A stretch of 43,134 nt of DNA from Roseibium sediminis (GTDB taxonomy: Bacteria > Pseudomonadota > Alphaproteobacteria > Rhizobiales > Stappiaceae): assembly GCF_008711325.1 (NCBI RefSeq), contig NZ_VXDB01000028.1:1-43134 (forward strand). Reading direction: 5' to 3'. The position numbers were made by a program, and so were the translations under genes. This document shows positions 31,905-40,621 of the stretch, piece after piece (position 1 is the first letter of the stretch; every line of letters starts with the position of its first letter). The notes under the pieces were generated by a model, which searched no databases, was not told where the DNA came from, and was given only the letters and a program-made list of their open reading frames with translations.

Positions 31905-33080
31905 CTAAAGCGTATCTGCGTAGGCCTTCAGTTCGCTGATCGCGCAGACGATGTGGTAGAATGAGCTGGCAGGAGCCGGTTCCTGCTTGAAGGTGCCATC
32001 TGCCTGAAACTTGTCGTACCAGAGCCCGGCAGGAACATCGGCGTAATACTCCTCCAAAGCCTCGCAGGCGGAGACAATGTCTTCCTGATATGCGCTCTGC
32101 TCCACCCCGAAGGACAGGCAGGCGAGCGCACAGGCTGCTTTGATCCATTCCGTCTGGCCCCAAAGGCGGGCAAGGGGATCATGAACCGAGAAATCATCGT
32201 AAAGCGACATGATGGCGACCTGCCGATCGCGGTCGATGCCATGGGTGCGGCCGATCTGGTACAGGCGGCGGGCAGCGTGCAGGGCAATCGGCTCCTTGCG
32301 GGACGTGCCCCAGCGGGCCAGAAGCCATGACCATTCAAACTGGTGGCCGGGTTCCATGATCCGGCCCTTCTCGCCGGGCATGGGAGACCAGTCGTGATCG
32401 AAGAACTCGCGCAGGCCGCCGCTCACCGGGTCGATGAAACGGGTAAGGGCAAGTTCACCGATCATGTCGGCAACGTCTGTCCAGCGGGCATCCGGCTCCA
32501 CCGCTTCCAGCGCCAACATGGCTTCAAACAGATGCATGTGCGGGTTGGAACACAGCGGCAGACGGTCCGGATTATCCTCCCGAAAGCCGATTTCCGGGTG
32601 AGCCAGCGAGTCTTGCAGATAGTCCATCATGGTATGAGCTCGGGAAAGTGCATCCTCCCGCAGGTCCTCGTAGATCGCCGCCACATTGGCAAAGGCGAAC
32701 AGGGCAAAGGCCTGATTGTAGAGGTCGAACCTGTCGTCCGTGACCGTTCCATCCAGCGCGGCACTGGAAATCACCGTTCCATCCGCCTTGAAATAGGTCT
32801 TCAGATACCAGTCGTATCCGGTGCGGCTGATTGTGGTCCACTCACCGGTCCAGCCGAGGCGTCCGCCTTCGATAAAGGAATAGATCTGCCGTGGCATGAC
32901 GCGCGCGCGGCAATCACTCTTGGTTGCCGTCTTGTCTTCCAGCGAGATCGTTTCGGCAAAACCGCCTGTTTCGGCAATCCGTCCGGCGCTGCCCCAGATC
33001 GGAAGCGCGTCGTCGCGTAGCCAGGCAAGGTGGTGGTTGGTCTTTTCCTTGACCTGGGAAACGAGATCGGAAGGGGACAT
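31905..33080 (-). CDS. AGE family epimerase/isomerase
   Basis: A 391-residue protein of the N-acylglucosamine 2-epimerase / mannose isomerase family, an (alpha/alpha)6 barrel. Family motifs are NPHMHLFEAMLALE, a GGLREFFDHDW segment, PGHQFEWSWLLARW with a catalytic His, and QTEWIKA. Members interconvert mannose and fructose or glucose, or act as N-acetylglucosamine epimerases or mannose-6-phosphate isomerases. The substrate cannot be fixed from sequence; bacterial genes of this type often serve polysaccharide or sugar catabolism. The start at 33080 follows GGAAAG by 8 bases; the open frame beyond it runs through the mscL terminator and is not coding. It lies 150 bases upstream of folD. Confidence 0.85.
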   Translation of the reverse strand: MSPSDLVSQVKEKTNHHLAWLRDDALPIWGSAGRIAETGGFAETISLEDKTATKSDCRARVMPRQIYSFIEGGRLGWTGEWTTISRTGYDWYLKTYFKADGTVISSAALDGTVTDDRFDLYNQAFALFAFANVAAIYEDLREDALSRAHTMMDYLQDSLAHPEIGFREDNPDRLPLCSNPHMHLFEAMLALEAVEPDARWTDVADMIGELALTRFIDPVSGGLREFFDHDWSPMPGEKGRIMEPGHQFEWSWLLARWGTSRKEPIALHAARRLYQIGRTHGIDRDRQVAIMSLYDDFSVHDPLARLWGQTEWIKAACALACLSFGVEQSAYQEDIVSACEALEEYYADVPAGLWYDKFQADGTFKQEPAPASSFYHIVCAISELKAYADTL

Positions 33081-33214
33081 GACAGGGCTTTCCGGCAATT
33101 GATTTGGATGAATTGTATCGCAAAACGTTACAATCGCGTGTGTGCCGCGCTGATAATCCGTTTTGGTGTTCGGGTCGAGGGCGGAGAGCCCCCAATCGCC
33201 TTGGACGCACAACG

Positions 33215-33242
33215 AAAAAGACCCGCGCGGTGGCGGGTCTTC
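33215..33242 (-). terminator. mscL terminator
   Basis: On the minus strand AGACCCGC-CACCGC-GCGGGTCT is followed by TTTT, about 27 bases after the mscL stop. Confidence 0.85.
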
Positions 33243-33267
33243 TTGCACATTCGTAGGGCGAAATGTC

Positions 33268-33738
33268 TTACTTGCGCAATGCGTCCCGAATTTCGGTCAA
33301 CAGATCGATTTCGCTCGGACCGGCCGGAGCTGCAGGCTCTTCGGCCTTTTCCTTTTCAGCCATGGCCTTGATCCGGTTCACGTTCTTGACCAGCATGAAC
33401 ACCACGAAGGCAATGATCAGGAAGTTGAAGACGGCCATGAAGAAGGAGCCGTAGGCAAACACCGCCGCACCGGCCTCACGCGCTGCTTCGAGGGAGGCAT
33501 AGGTTGCCTCGCCGCCGCTGAGGACCACGAAATTGTTCGTGAAATCGATACCGCCGGTAAACAGGCCGATAATCGGGTTGATCAGGTCATCGACCATGGA
33601 TTTGACGATTGCCGTGAACGCAGCACCGATGATGATGCCCACGGCCATGTCCATTACGTTACCCTTGGCGATAAACGCCTTGAATTCTTCAAGCACTTCC
33701 CAAGCTCCCTGAGCTGTCTTCGTTTTTCTACGTACCAT
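33268..33738 (-). CDS. mscL: Large-conductance mechanosensitive channel MscL
   Basis: A 156-residue inner-membrane channel that opens on hypo-osmotic shock. Features are the N-terminal amphipathic helix ([19 protein letters not shown]), first transmembrane helix [20 protein letters not shown], a short periplasmic loop and the second helix [23 protein letters not shown], and a charged C-terminal bundle ([12 protein letters not shown].. [12 protein letters not shown]). It is slightly longer than the E. coli protein. The start is set at 33738 by homology; there is no clear ribosome binding site. It is divergent from the YcxB-like gene. Confidence 0.95.
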   Translation of the reverse strand: MVRRKTKTAQGAWEVLEEFKAFIAKGNVMDMAVGIIIGAAFTAIVKSMVDDLINPIIGLFTGGIDFTNNFVVLSGGEATYASLEAAREAGAAVFAYGSFFMAVFNFLIIAFVVFMLVKNVNRIKAMAEKEKAEEPAAPAGPSEIDLLTEIRDALRK

Positions 33739-33911
33739 TAAATTCAAATTGTTTTGATTTACAAGGATGAAAACTGCAGTAGCAAAGCGCTTCTTGTGCA
33801 ACATGTACCAACAAGTCTCGGTGGGCTTTCGAAAGTCTGCCGTTGCGGAATATCGCCTTGGTCGGCTATCGGGGGGCAGGAAGCCCCCTCAGGTTATGGC
33901 AGGTCAGGACA

Positions 33912-34427
33912 TTGGCAGACGAACAGCGAGACGACACTCTTGAAATCACGTATTCGCAGATTGATGCCTCCCGCGCGCTGCGGCGATTGCGAAAGTTGGG
34001 ACTGAAGAGCCCGAAAGATCATCTTGTCGTTGAACTGGCGCGCTCCAGCCTGGTCATTCTGCCCGCGGTGCTGTTCGTTTTCGGGGTGGTGACGCAATCC
34101 CAGCTGATCGCCTTTTACATCGGCTATTTCGCCCATCGATGGTTTCAGAAATACGCTAAAGACCGGCTGCTTGCATGGGCGGGTCCCGCAGAGTTTCTCC
34201 GCGCCAGTTCACAGGATGGGACGGCGCGGCTCAGCAAGGACGGCTTGCGCTTGATCGGCGCCAAAAGCGACATCTTGCTGCGCTGGCCGAGCGTTGCGAT
34301 CACACAGGTTGGGAACGACTTCATCTTGCGCATCGCACCGGAGCAATCGGTCCCGGTCCTTGAAAAATGGCTGCCGGAGGGATGGACTGCCGACCGGGTG
34401 AGGGCTTGCCTGCGCGAGTGGAGCTGA
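33912..34427 (+). CDS. YcxB-like membrane protein (hypothetical)
   Basis: A protein of about 171 residues with a central hydrophobic hairpin (~40-75; SSLVILPAVLFVFGVVTQSQLIAFYIGYF) flanked by basic cytosolic parts. The C-terminal region (LSKDGLRLIGAKSDILLRWP, VAITQVGNDFILRIAPEQS) has the strand pattern of YcxB-like C-terminal domains, whose function is not known. The start is uncertain: the TTG at 33912, after AGGTCAGGA, gives a natural N-terminus (LADEQRDDTLEITYSQ); the frame is open to a TTG at 33843. It is convergent with the secreted cysteine protein gene, 15 bases away. Confidence 0.6.
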   Translation: MADEQRDDTLEITYSQIDASRALRRLRKLGLKSPKDHLVVELARSSLVILPAVLFVFGVVTQSQLIAFYIGYFAHRWFQKYAKDRLLAWAGPAEFLRASSQDGTARLSKDGLRLIGAKSDILLRWPSVAITQVGNDFILRIAPEQSVPVLEKWLPEGWTADRVRACLREWS

Positions 34428-34442
34428 GCGGTCTGGTTGTAA

Positions 34443-35027
34443 CTATTCGTATTTCTTGCAGTTTACCTGCAGCAGCTTGTTGATTTCGCTGGCGAGGTCT
34501 TCCTGGAAGATAGAGGTGTTGTCGTGCAGGCCGGCAGCTGTCCAGAGGGCTCCGCTGACTGCGTAGGACGCGTCGATCTTTGCCACGTTGAAGGTGGTCT
34601 GGTTCGCGTGGCCGTTCTGGAATTGAACTGTCGGGGCAAGGGTCACGTTTGCAAGTTGTGACTGCGCTCCCTTGTCCGAGGTGCAGGACAACACATGCTC
34701 GGGAAAGGTGAGGACGGCTGACTTCGAGGTGAGGGCGTCCGTCAGGTCCTTGCGCGGGAGCTTGAGGCGCACCGAACAGATGGCTCCTCCATAGCTCCAG
34801 TCAAGCCCGGCCTTTGCCGCTGCCTTTTGCAGTTCGGCCTCTGACCATGTCTTGCGGATCGGGCAGGAAAGACTGCCGCTGGTCAGCGAGCGATTGACCG
34901 ACTGGCAAATCTGCTTCTCGCAGCGCAAAAGCTCTGTGCGCTCATCGGCGAGCGCTGCGGGTGTCGCCGCCAGAAGCAGGGCGATTGCGAAGGCCGGTTT
35001 TGCTAGTTGCAGGGGCTTTGAAAGCAT
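34443..35027 (-). CDS. Secreted cysteine-containing protein (unknown)
   Basis: A 194-residue protein I do not recognise. It has a clear signal peptide (about 1-26, LLLAATPAALA before DERTELL) and six cysteines in the mature part (ELLRCEKQICQ, LSCPIRK, GAICSVRL, VLSCTSDKG, QVNCKKYE), which points to disulfides in the periplasm. The start at 35027 has GGAA 6 bases upstream and gives a normal signal peptide; a longer open frame runs upstream through another small gene in a different frame. No conserved neighbour suggests a role. Confidence 0.7.
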   Translation of the reverse strand: MLSKPLQLAKPAFAIALLLAATPAALADERTELLRCEKQICQSVNRSLTSGSLSCPIRKTWSEAELQKAAAKAGLDWSYGGAICSVRLKLPRKDLTDALTSKSAVLTFPEHVLSCTSDKGAQSQLANVTLAPTVQFQNGHANQTTFNVAKIDASYAVSGALWTAAGLHDNTSIFQEDLASEINKLLQVNCKKYE

Positions 35028-35106
35028 TTTCGTTCCAGTAAAAAAATTAATTACCCTGCGGAAACTATCGATGAAGTGTAAATAAGAAGTGTCGGTGGTC
35101 TCCGGT

Positions 35107-35355
35107 CTATTGGCTTGTCTGAAGCCAGGAAATTGTTGATTTGGCCTCCACTTCACAGTCGGGTAGCTGGCCGAACAACCCTGATGTGTCCTGAACCATC
35201 CAGAATCCATCCTCGAACACGCCCTCATCCATGTCACATGGATGCCACCACACGAAGTGCTGCCAACGGCAAAGACCCTTTTCCGGAAGTGTCTGGAACT
35301 CCACCTTGCTTTGAGCGTCTGCGCTCACGATCTGCTTTACGCATTGCCAGGTCAT
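35107..35355 (-). CDS. Small Trp-rich hypothetical protein
   Basis: An 82-residue soluble protein of unknown function with five tryptophans and four cysteines (MTWQC, GLCRWQHFVWWHPC, LPDCEVE). Codon use is similar to real genes nearby. The ATG at 35355 has no strong ribosome binding site, and a GTG at 35370 is the alternative. It lies between two other small genes on the same strand. It may be a real gene, but the evidence is only composition and position. Confidence 0.4.
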   Translation of the reverse strand: MTWQCVKQIVSADAQSKVEFQTLPEKGLCRWQHFVWWHPCDMDEGVFEDGFWMVQDTSGLFGQLPDCEVEAKSTISWLQTSQ

Positions 35356-35435
35356 TAGTCTGGAGCTCACTGCAAGGGGATAGAAACAGGTAGGGCAAGG
35401 GCCACGCAGATTTCATGGGGAGTGACTGCTGTCAA

Positions 35436-35660
35436 TCAATCGGCCGCACACCTGCCATTGATTTTCACCGTTCCATTGTTGCGCAAATCTCCGCAAACCT
35501 GTCCGTTGACGACTGCAGTCCCGCCTTCATCCACAACCAGATCCCTGCAAATCTGGCCGTTGACGATCAGGTGTCCGCCAGCGCGTACAAATGCGCTGCC
35601 CGTTAGCTGGTCGTCCAAAATGCGTTCGGAAAGGACTTCAATGTCGCCGACATGTTGCAT
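35436..35660 (-). CDS. Small beta-repeat protein, bactofilin-like
   Basis: A 74-residue protein whose second half is a regular beta-repeat: GGHLIVNGQICRDLVV, GGTAVVNGQVCGDL and NNGTVKINGRC, with alternating V/I/L and Gly every few residues. Such patterns fold as a right-handed beta-helix, as in bactofilins, but this protein has only about three turns. GGGAG lies 5 bases upstream of the ATG at 35660, a convincing start. It could be a small bactofilin relative, a cap or an inhibitor. It sits next to two other unrecognised small genes. Confidence 0.6.
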   Translation of the reverse strand: MQHVGDIEVLSERILDDQLTGSAFVRAGGHLIVNGQICRDLVVDEGGTAVVNGQVCGDLRNNGTVKINGRCAAD

Positions 35661-35769
35661 GGAAACTCCCAAATTCAAATTGAAGACATGAAGAAAACCA
35701 AGCCTGAATTCAGGCGACGCTGAGGCATGTTACCACTTCGTAAGTGTGGCGCTGCTCGAAAATAGATGC

Positions 35770-35802
35770 AAAAAATCCCGGCCACTTTTCAGCGACCGGG
35801 TT
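35770..35802 (-). terminator. Terminator after the mttB homologue
   Basis: On the minus strand AACCCGG..CCGGGATT is followed by TTTTT, about 32 bases after the stop codon. The stem is short (5 GC pairs with weak extension). Confidence 0.6.
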
Positions 35803-35833
35803 CCTTGTTTTTCAAACGCTCAGTGGCTGCTGA

Positions 35834-37375
35834 TCAGACGTTGCTGTCCGGGAAGCTGGCCTTGCGTTGGGTCATGAAGTCCTGCAGCGCTTCGTCGATG
35901 GCCGGGTCAAGGTCCGGGCCGCGATAGGACGCCAGCTGTTCCTTCCAGATCTTGTTGGCGCGCTTGGCTGCGTCCAGTTCGCCATCCGCCAGCCACTGCT
36001 CATAAGAGTTGTTGTCGGCGATCTGCGAACGGAAGAAGGCGCTTTCGAAGTTGCGCTGGGTGTGGGCCGCGCCGAGGAAGTGGCCACCGGGACCGACTTC
36101 TTCCAGTGCGTCCATCGCCATGGCTTCGTCGGAAAGATCAATGCCTCTGGCGAGAACATGCATCATGCCCAGCTGGTCGGCATCGAGGATGAACTTCTCA
36201 TAGGACGAGCACAGACCGCCTTCCAGCCATCCTGCGGCGTGCAGGCAGAAGTTGACGCCGCTCTGCAGGGTCGCCGTGATGGTCTGCGCGGATTCTTGCG
36301 CTGACTGCGCGTCCGGAACCTTGGAGGCCGTGAAGGACCCGCCGGAGCGGAAGGGCAGGTTCTGGCGACGGGCAAGCTTTGCTGCGCCGTTGAGCAGGAG
36401 AGAGCCTTCCGGGCTGCCGAAGGTCGGTGCGCCGGACTGCATGGAAATGGAGCTGACGAAAGCACCAAAGACGACAGGAGCGCCCGGACGGATCAGCTGG
36501 GTGAGGGCGCAGCCTGCAAGGGCTTCTGCCAGAACCTGAGCCAGCGTTCCGGCGACTGTGACGGGGCTCATGGCTCCGGCCAGAATGAACGGGGAAACAA
36601 TGCAGGCCTGATTGTGCTTGGCATAGAACTTCAGCGCGCCCAGCATGGTCGCGTCATAGACCAGCGGCGAATTGGCGTTGATCAGCTGGATCATCACGCA
36701 GTTCTGGTCGACAAACTCCTCGCCAAACACAAGCTGAGCCATCTTGACCGAATCTTCGGCACGTTCGGGCGCTGTGACCGACCCCATGAACGGCTTGTCG
36801 GAATATTTGATGTGGGAATAGACCATGTCGAAGTGGCGCTTGTTCACCGGCAGGTCGACCGGTTCACAAACAGTTCCGCCCGAATGATGCAGCCACGGCG
36901 AGATGTAGGCCAGTTTCACAAAGTTGCGGAAATCTTCGATCGTGCCATAGCGGCGGCCCTTGTCGAGGTCGGTGACGAAGGGAGGGCCGTAAACCGGGGC
37001 GAGCACCAGATTGTTGCCGCCGATTTCCACGTTGCGCGCCGGGTTGCGGGCGTGCTGGGTGAATTGTGCAGGAGCGGTTTTCACCAGTTCCTGCAGCATG
37101 CCTTTTGGAAAGCGGACAAGTTCGCCAGTAACTTCGGCGCCGGCCTTTTTCCAGATCTCAAGCACTTCCGGATCTTCACGGAACTCGATGCCGATTTCGG
37201 CCAGAATGCGATCTGCATAGGCTTCGATACGTTCCGCGCCTTCGTCACTGAGGACTTCATAGTTCGGAATGTTGCGGCTGATATAGGGTGTTGTGACCAG
37301 TCCGCCGCCCGTCATGCGGCGATCCCGGCGTGCAGACCTGCCGCGACGGCCAGAAGATGCTGCGACATCAGACAT
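35834..37375 (-). CDS. MttB-family (trimethylamine methyltransferase-like) protein, non-pyrrolysine
   Basis: A 513-residue protein of the MttB superfamily: basic N-terminus (GRRGRSARRDRR), then a TIM barrel with LAPVYGPPFVTDLDKGRRYGT, NANSPLVYDATMLGALKFYA, PFILAGAMSPVTVAGTLAQ and FGSPEGSLLLNGAAKLAR. No in-frame amber codon occurs, so it is one of the non-pyrrolysine members, which in characterised cases demethylate quaternary amines such as glycine betaine with a corrinoid protein as methyl acceptor. No corrinoid protein gene is in the window. It is divergent from a dimethylglycine-dehydrogenase-like gene, and bmt is 3.2 kb away, which fits betaine-type catabolism. AGGGAG lies 8 bases upstream of the ATG. 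Confidence 0.88.
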   Translation of the reverse strand: MSDVAASSGRRGRSARRDRRMTGGGLVTTPYISRNIPNYEVLSDEGAERIEAYADRILAEIGIEFREDPEVLEIWKKAGAEVTGELVRFPKGMLQELVKTAPAQFTQHARNPARNVEIGGNNLVLAPVYGPPFVTDLDKGRRYGTIEDFRNFVKLAYISPWLHHSGGTVCEPVDLPVNKRHFDMVYSHIKYSDKPFMGSVTAPERAEDSVKMAQLVFGEEFVDQNCVMIQLINANSPLVYDATMLGALKFYAKHNQACIVSPFILAGAMSPVTVAGTLAQVLAEALAGCALTQLIRPGAPVVFGAFVSSISMQSGAPTFGSPEGSLLLNGAAKLARRQNLPFRSGGSFTASKVPDAQSAQESAQTITATLQSGVNFCLHAAGWLEGGLCSSYEKFILDADQLGMMHVLARGIDLSDEAMAMDALEEVGPGGHFLGAAHTQRNFESAFFRSQIADNNSYEQWLADGELDAAKRANKIWKEQLASYRGPDLDPAIDEALQDFMTQRKASFPDSNV

Positions 37376-37490
37376 GGATGGACTCCCTGAAAAAGTGAAC
37401 TGTCATGGTTGCAACGAGTCTTATGCGCCTTGGGGAATTGTCGCGGCCCATAACCGTCTTAACCTACTCTATTTGCGGCATGATACGAAT

Positions 37491-37514
37491 TGACCACCCA
37501 TCATTGGCTGGTCA
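37491..37514. promoter_or_regulatory. Candidate operator TGACCA-N12-TGGTCA
   Basis: Perfect 6-base arms with a 12-base spacer, midway between the two divergent starts. It is a possible regulator-binding site; no regulator gene is adjacent. Confidence 0.35.
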
Positions 37515-37533
37515 CTGCAAGTCGGCTTTGCAG
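37515..37533. promoter_or_regulatory. Candidate operator CTGCAA-N7-TTGCAG
   Basis: Perfect 6-base arms with a 7-base spacer, directly adjoining the previous repeat. The T/C-rich dyad with this spacing resembles LacI- or GntR-type sites only in a general way. Confidence 0.35.
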
Positions 37534-37752
37534 GCGGTGCCCCGACCTGATTTTGGCAGCGTCGTGTCGTGGCGATAATGCCGATGTGACGCAAATACGC
37601 TATCTGCCCTGTCGGTCACTCGCAATACTGTCTTCTAAATGTTCACGAAGCACACAGCGTCGTCAGCTGCGACGTTGAAAGGCTTGTGCCCCGCAGGAGG
37701 GGCGAAAACGCGTATCAAAGCCGGGATCCGGTTGATTGAAAAGGAAGAGGAC

Positions 37753-40314
37753 ATGTCAGCATTTCCTGACAAGGCACGAGTAGTCATCATTGGCCTTGGC
37801 GGTATCGTCGGCGCGTCGATCGCCCACCATCTCATCGAGCGTGGCTGGGACAATATCGTCGGCATCGACAAGTCCGGCATTCCGACCGATATCGGCTCCA
37901 CGGCCCATGCGTCCGACTTCTGCTACACGACGAGCCATGACTATCTGTCTGTCTGGACCACGCAATATTCCATCGATTTCTTTGAAAAGATGGGGCACTA
38001 CGCGCGGGTCGGCGGGCTGGAAGTTGCTCGCACCGGCGACGATGCGTGGATGGAGGAAATCAAGCGCAAGGTGACCTCCGGCAAGGCGTTCGGCACCAAT
38101 GTGCGCCTCGTTACCCCGTCTGAAATCAAGGAATTGTTCCCCCTGATCGAGGAAGATCAGGTGCAGGGCGGCATGTTTGATCCTGATGCGGGCCTCGTCA
38201 TCCCGCGCTCGCAGACGGTTGCAGGCAAGCTGGTTGATGAAGCGGAAAAGACGGGCAAACTCAAGGCCTTCGCCAACACGCCCGCCCAGTCCCTGATTGT
38301 CGAGGGCGGCAAGATCAAGGGCGTGAAAACCCATCGCGGCACCATCATGGCAGATCATGTGGTCGTCTGCGCCGGTATCTGGGGCCGTCTGATTGCCAAT
38401 ATGGTGGGTGAAGATCTTCCGGTGATGCCGGTTGACCACCCTCTGACCTTCTTCGGGCCGTTCAACGAGTTTGAAGGCACCGGCAAGGACATTGGTTATC
38501 CGCTGCTGCGCGACCAGGGCAACTCGGCCTATATGCGCGACACGGGCGATCCCAAAACCGCGGAAGGTGGGCAGATCGAATGGGGCTACTATGAGCCGGA
38601 AAACCCGCGCATGTGCCACCCGCGCGACATTCTGGAAAAGGATCAGGCGCGCCTGTCGCCGTCCCAGCGCGACCTTGAAATGGAGCAGGTGATCGAGGGG
38701 CTGGAACGCGCCATGGAGCTGACGCCGATTCTTGCTGAACTCGGCTATAATGAAGGTCACTCCTTCAACGGTCTCCTTCAGGTGTCTGCGGCTGGTGGCC
38801 CATCCTGCGGAGAAAGCCAGAAGGTGCGCGGCCTTTGGTACTGCGTTGCCATCTGGGTGAAGGACGGCCCGGGCTACGGCAAGCTGATTGCCGACTGGAT
38901 GACCGATGGGCGGACGGAGATCGATCACAACTCGATCGACTATTCCCGGTTCTATGATCACCAGATGACCGAAGAGTTTATCGAGGGGCGGTGCCGGGAA
39001 GCGGCGCAGAAGATCTATTTCCCCGCGATCCATCCGCGCGAGCCCTATGCAACGGGCCGCAACATCAAGCGATCGCCGTTTTATGAGCGGGAAGTGGAAC
39101 TTGGCGGACACTTCATGGAGCTTGGCGGCTGGGAACGCGCCCATGGGTATGCAGCCAACAATCATCTTCTGGAGAAATACGGCGACAAGGTTCCGACCCG
39201 CGAGAACGAGTGGGACAATCGCCATTTCTGGCGGGTGTCCAATGCCGAGCATCTCGCCCTCAGCGAGGATTGCGGCATCATCAACCTGTCGCATTTCTAC
39301 ATGTTCGATGTGGCAGGGCCGGATCATGTGGAGCTGATGGAATGGCTGTGTGCAGCCAAGATTGGCGGCGACGCCAATATCGGCAAGGGCATCTACACCC
39401 ACTTCCTGGATGACGAGGGCATGGTGCGGGCGGACCTGACTGTCTTCCGCATGGAAGACCGCTGCCGCATCGTGGATGGGGCGGATGCCGGGCCGCGCGA
39501 TCTTCACTATGTGCGCCGCATGGCCGAGGACAAGGGCTACGACGTCACCGTCACCGATGTCAGCCAGGACTTCACTACGATCGGCATCTGGGGGCCGAAT
39601 GCCCGCGAGAACCTGAAGAAGGTGGTGGGCGATCCGGCAGGGCTGGACCCGGAAAACTTCCCGTTTGCGGGTATTCGCCAGATCGAGATTGCGGGCAAGC
39701 AGGTGACTGCGCTGCGGCTTTCCTATGTTGGCGAGCAGGGCTGGGAATTGCACATGAAATACGAGGACGGCCTTGCGGTCTGGGATGCGCTGCGCGGCCT
39801 CGGCATCATGGCAGTTGGTGTTGAAACCTACGCAAACTCCCGCCGTATGGAAAAGTCCCTGCGTCTGCAGAATGCCGACCTTTTGACCCAGTACAATCTC
39901 TATGAAGCGGATCTGGCGCGCCCCAAGGTCAAGGAAGCCGACTTCCGGGGCAAGGCAAAGCATCTGGAATACCGCGCCCGCGACAAACAGCCGGCCATGC
40001 TCTGCACGCTGGTGATCACGGAAAACACCGATGCATCGGGCGTCAAGCGTTACCCGGTCGGTGCGATGCCGGTTCAGGACCCGGAAACCGGCAAGACGCT
40101 GGTCGATGAACTGGGCCGCATTTCCTACACGACCTCGGTTGCTTATGGCCCGACGATTGGCAAGAACATCGCGCTCGCCTATCTGCCGCAGGCTTATGCC
40201 CAGGTCGGCCGCAAGCTGCAGGTGGAGTATTTCTCCGAGAGCTACCCGGTCGAAGTGATGGGCGTCGGCTACGCACCGCTGTACGACCCGGAAAACCTGA
40301 AGCCGCGGAGCTAG
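37753..40314 (+). CDS. FAD-dependent dimethylglycine/sarcosine dehydrogenase-like enzyme
   Basis: An 853-residue protein with the full dimethylglycine dehydrogenase layout: N-terminal FAD (DAO) domain with G14-L-G-G-I-V-G, a STAHAS motif whose H52 is the usual site of covalent FAD, the linking FAO_M region (~400-450), then a GcvT folate-binding domain (~455-735) and GcvT C-terminal barrel (~740-853). Such enzymes oxidise an N-methyl group and pass formaldehyde to tetrahydrofolate. The start has GGAAGAGGAC directly before ATG. Context (mttB homologue, bmt) supports a substrate derived from glycine betaine or a related methylated amine; the exact one cannot be read from sequence. Confidence 0.88.
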   Translation: MSAFPDKARVVIIGLGGIVGASIAHHLIERGWDNIVGIDKSGIPTDIGSTAHASDFCYTTSHDYLSVWTTQYSIDFFEKMGHYARVGGLEVARTGDDAWMEEIKRKVTSGKAFGTNVRLVTPSEIKELFPLIEEDQVQGGMFDPDAGLVIPRSQTVAGKLVDEAEKTGKLKAFANTPAQSLIVEGGKIKGVKTHRGTIMADHVVVCAGIWGRLIANMVGEDLPVMPVDHPLTFFGPFNEFEGTGKDIGYPLLRDQGNSAYMRDTGDPKTAEGGQIEWGYYEPENPRMCHPRDILEKDQARLSPSQRDLEMEQVIEGLERAMELTPILAELGYNEGHSFNGLLQVSAAGGPSCGESQKVRGLWYCVAIWVKDGPGYGKLIADWMTDGRTEIDHNSIDYSRFYDHQMTEEFIEGRCREAAQKIYFPAIHPREPYATGRNIKRSPFYEREVELGGHFMELGGWERAHGYAANNHLLEKYGDKVPTRENEWDNRHFWRVSNAEHLALSEDCGIINLSHFYMFDVAGPDHVELMEWLCAAKIGGDANIGKGIYTHFLDDEGMVRADLTVFRMEDRCRIVDGADAGPRDLHYVRRMAEDKGYDVTVTDVSQDFTTIGIWGPNARENLKKVVGDPAGLDPENFPFAGIRQIEIAGKQVTALRLSYVGEQGWELHMKYEDGLAVWDALRGLGIMAVGVETYANSRRMEKSLRLQNADLLTQYNLYEADLARPKVKEADFRGKAKHLEYRARDKQPAMLCTLVITENTDASGVKRYPVGAMPVQDPETGKTLVDELGRISYTTSVAYGPTIGKNIALAYLPQAYAQVGRKLQVEYFSESYPVEVMGVGYAPLYDPENLKPRS

Positions 40315-40324
40315 GTTCCCGATC

Positions 40325-40520
40325 CCTCCATCGTCATCCCCGACTTGATCGGGGATCGGCGAACCCGGAAGGGTCGAGGTGAAGTTCGGGGCTCTCCGAT
40401 CCCGGCTCGCGCGGTGCTTGGCCGGGATGACGGCTGTGAGTTTGATGCCGCCCCGGACACCGATCCGGGGCATACTTGCGATTGGATCGAGGCCCCGGTT
40501 AAAGACCGGGGCGGGGCGGA
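40325..40520. repeat. Mosaic intergenic repeat, rearranged third copy
   Basis: Shares modules with the 6066-6516 repeats, mostly in reverse orientation: CTCCATCGTCATCCC..GGGATCGGCGA, CCGATCCCGGCTCGCG..GGCCGGGA, and GCCGCCCCGGACACCGATCC, but in a changed order, plus a new GCCCCGG..CCGGGGC palindrome. It fills most of the 300-base gap between the DMGDH-like gene and bmt. Confidence 0.75.
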
Positions 40521-40534
40521 CCACAACATACCAA

Positions 40535-40560
40535 AACCCGCGTGGACATCTGCGCGGGTT
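40535..40560. promoter_or_regulatory. Perfect hairpin upstream of bmt
   Basis: AACCCGCG and CGCGGGTT form an 8-bp stem with a 10-base loop, 61 bases before the bmt start. There is no T-run on the plus strand, so it is a weak terminator at best or a leader structure. Confidence 0.35.
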
Positions 40561-40621
40561 CTGCTATTTGGCTAGGTGCATGAATTTCGCAGCGGAAGCT
40601 GCTTGGGCGGGCAAGAGAAAC

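Larger units (their letters stand above)
37376..37752. other. Divergent control region (mttB homologue / DMGDH-like)
   Basis: About 375 bases between divergent genes of one pathway. It contains two inverted repeats close to each other: TGACCA-N12-TGGTCA (37491-37514) and CTGCAA-N7-TTGCAG (37515-37533). The frame of the DMGDH-like gene is open to 37639 but coding starts at 37753. Confidence 0.6.

Noticed and set aside
35834..37375. Pyrrolysine-containing trimethylamine methyltransferase
   Set aside because: The reading frame has no internal amber codon, so it is a non-pyrrolysine homologue.
37756..40524. 922-codon minus-strand open frame
   Set aside because: Lies entirely opposite the DMGDH-like gene, whose four domains are unmistakable. 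The antisense frame is open only because of GC-rich codon bias, and it even runs into the mosaic repeat.
40440..40621. Possible SAM-type riboswitch before bmt
   Set aside because: The GC-rich palindromes belong to the mosaic repeat; no SAM-I, SAM-II or SAH riboswitch core could be matched by eye.
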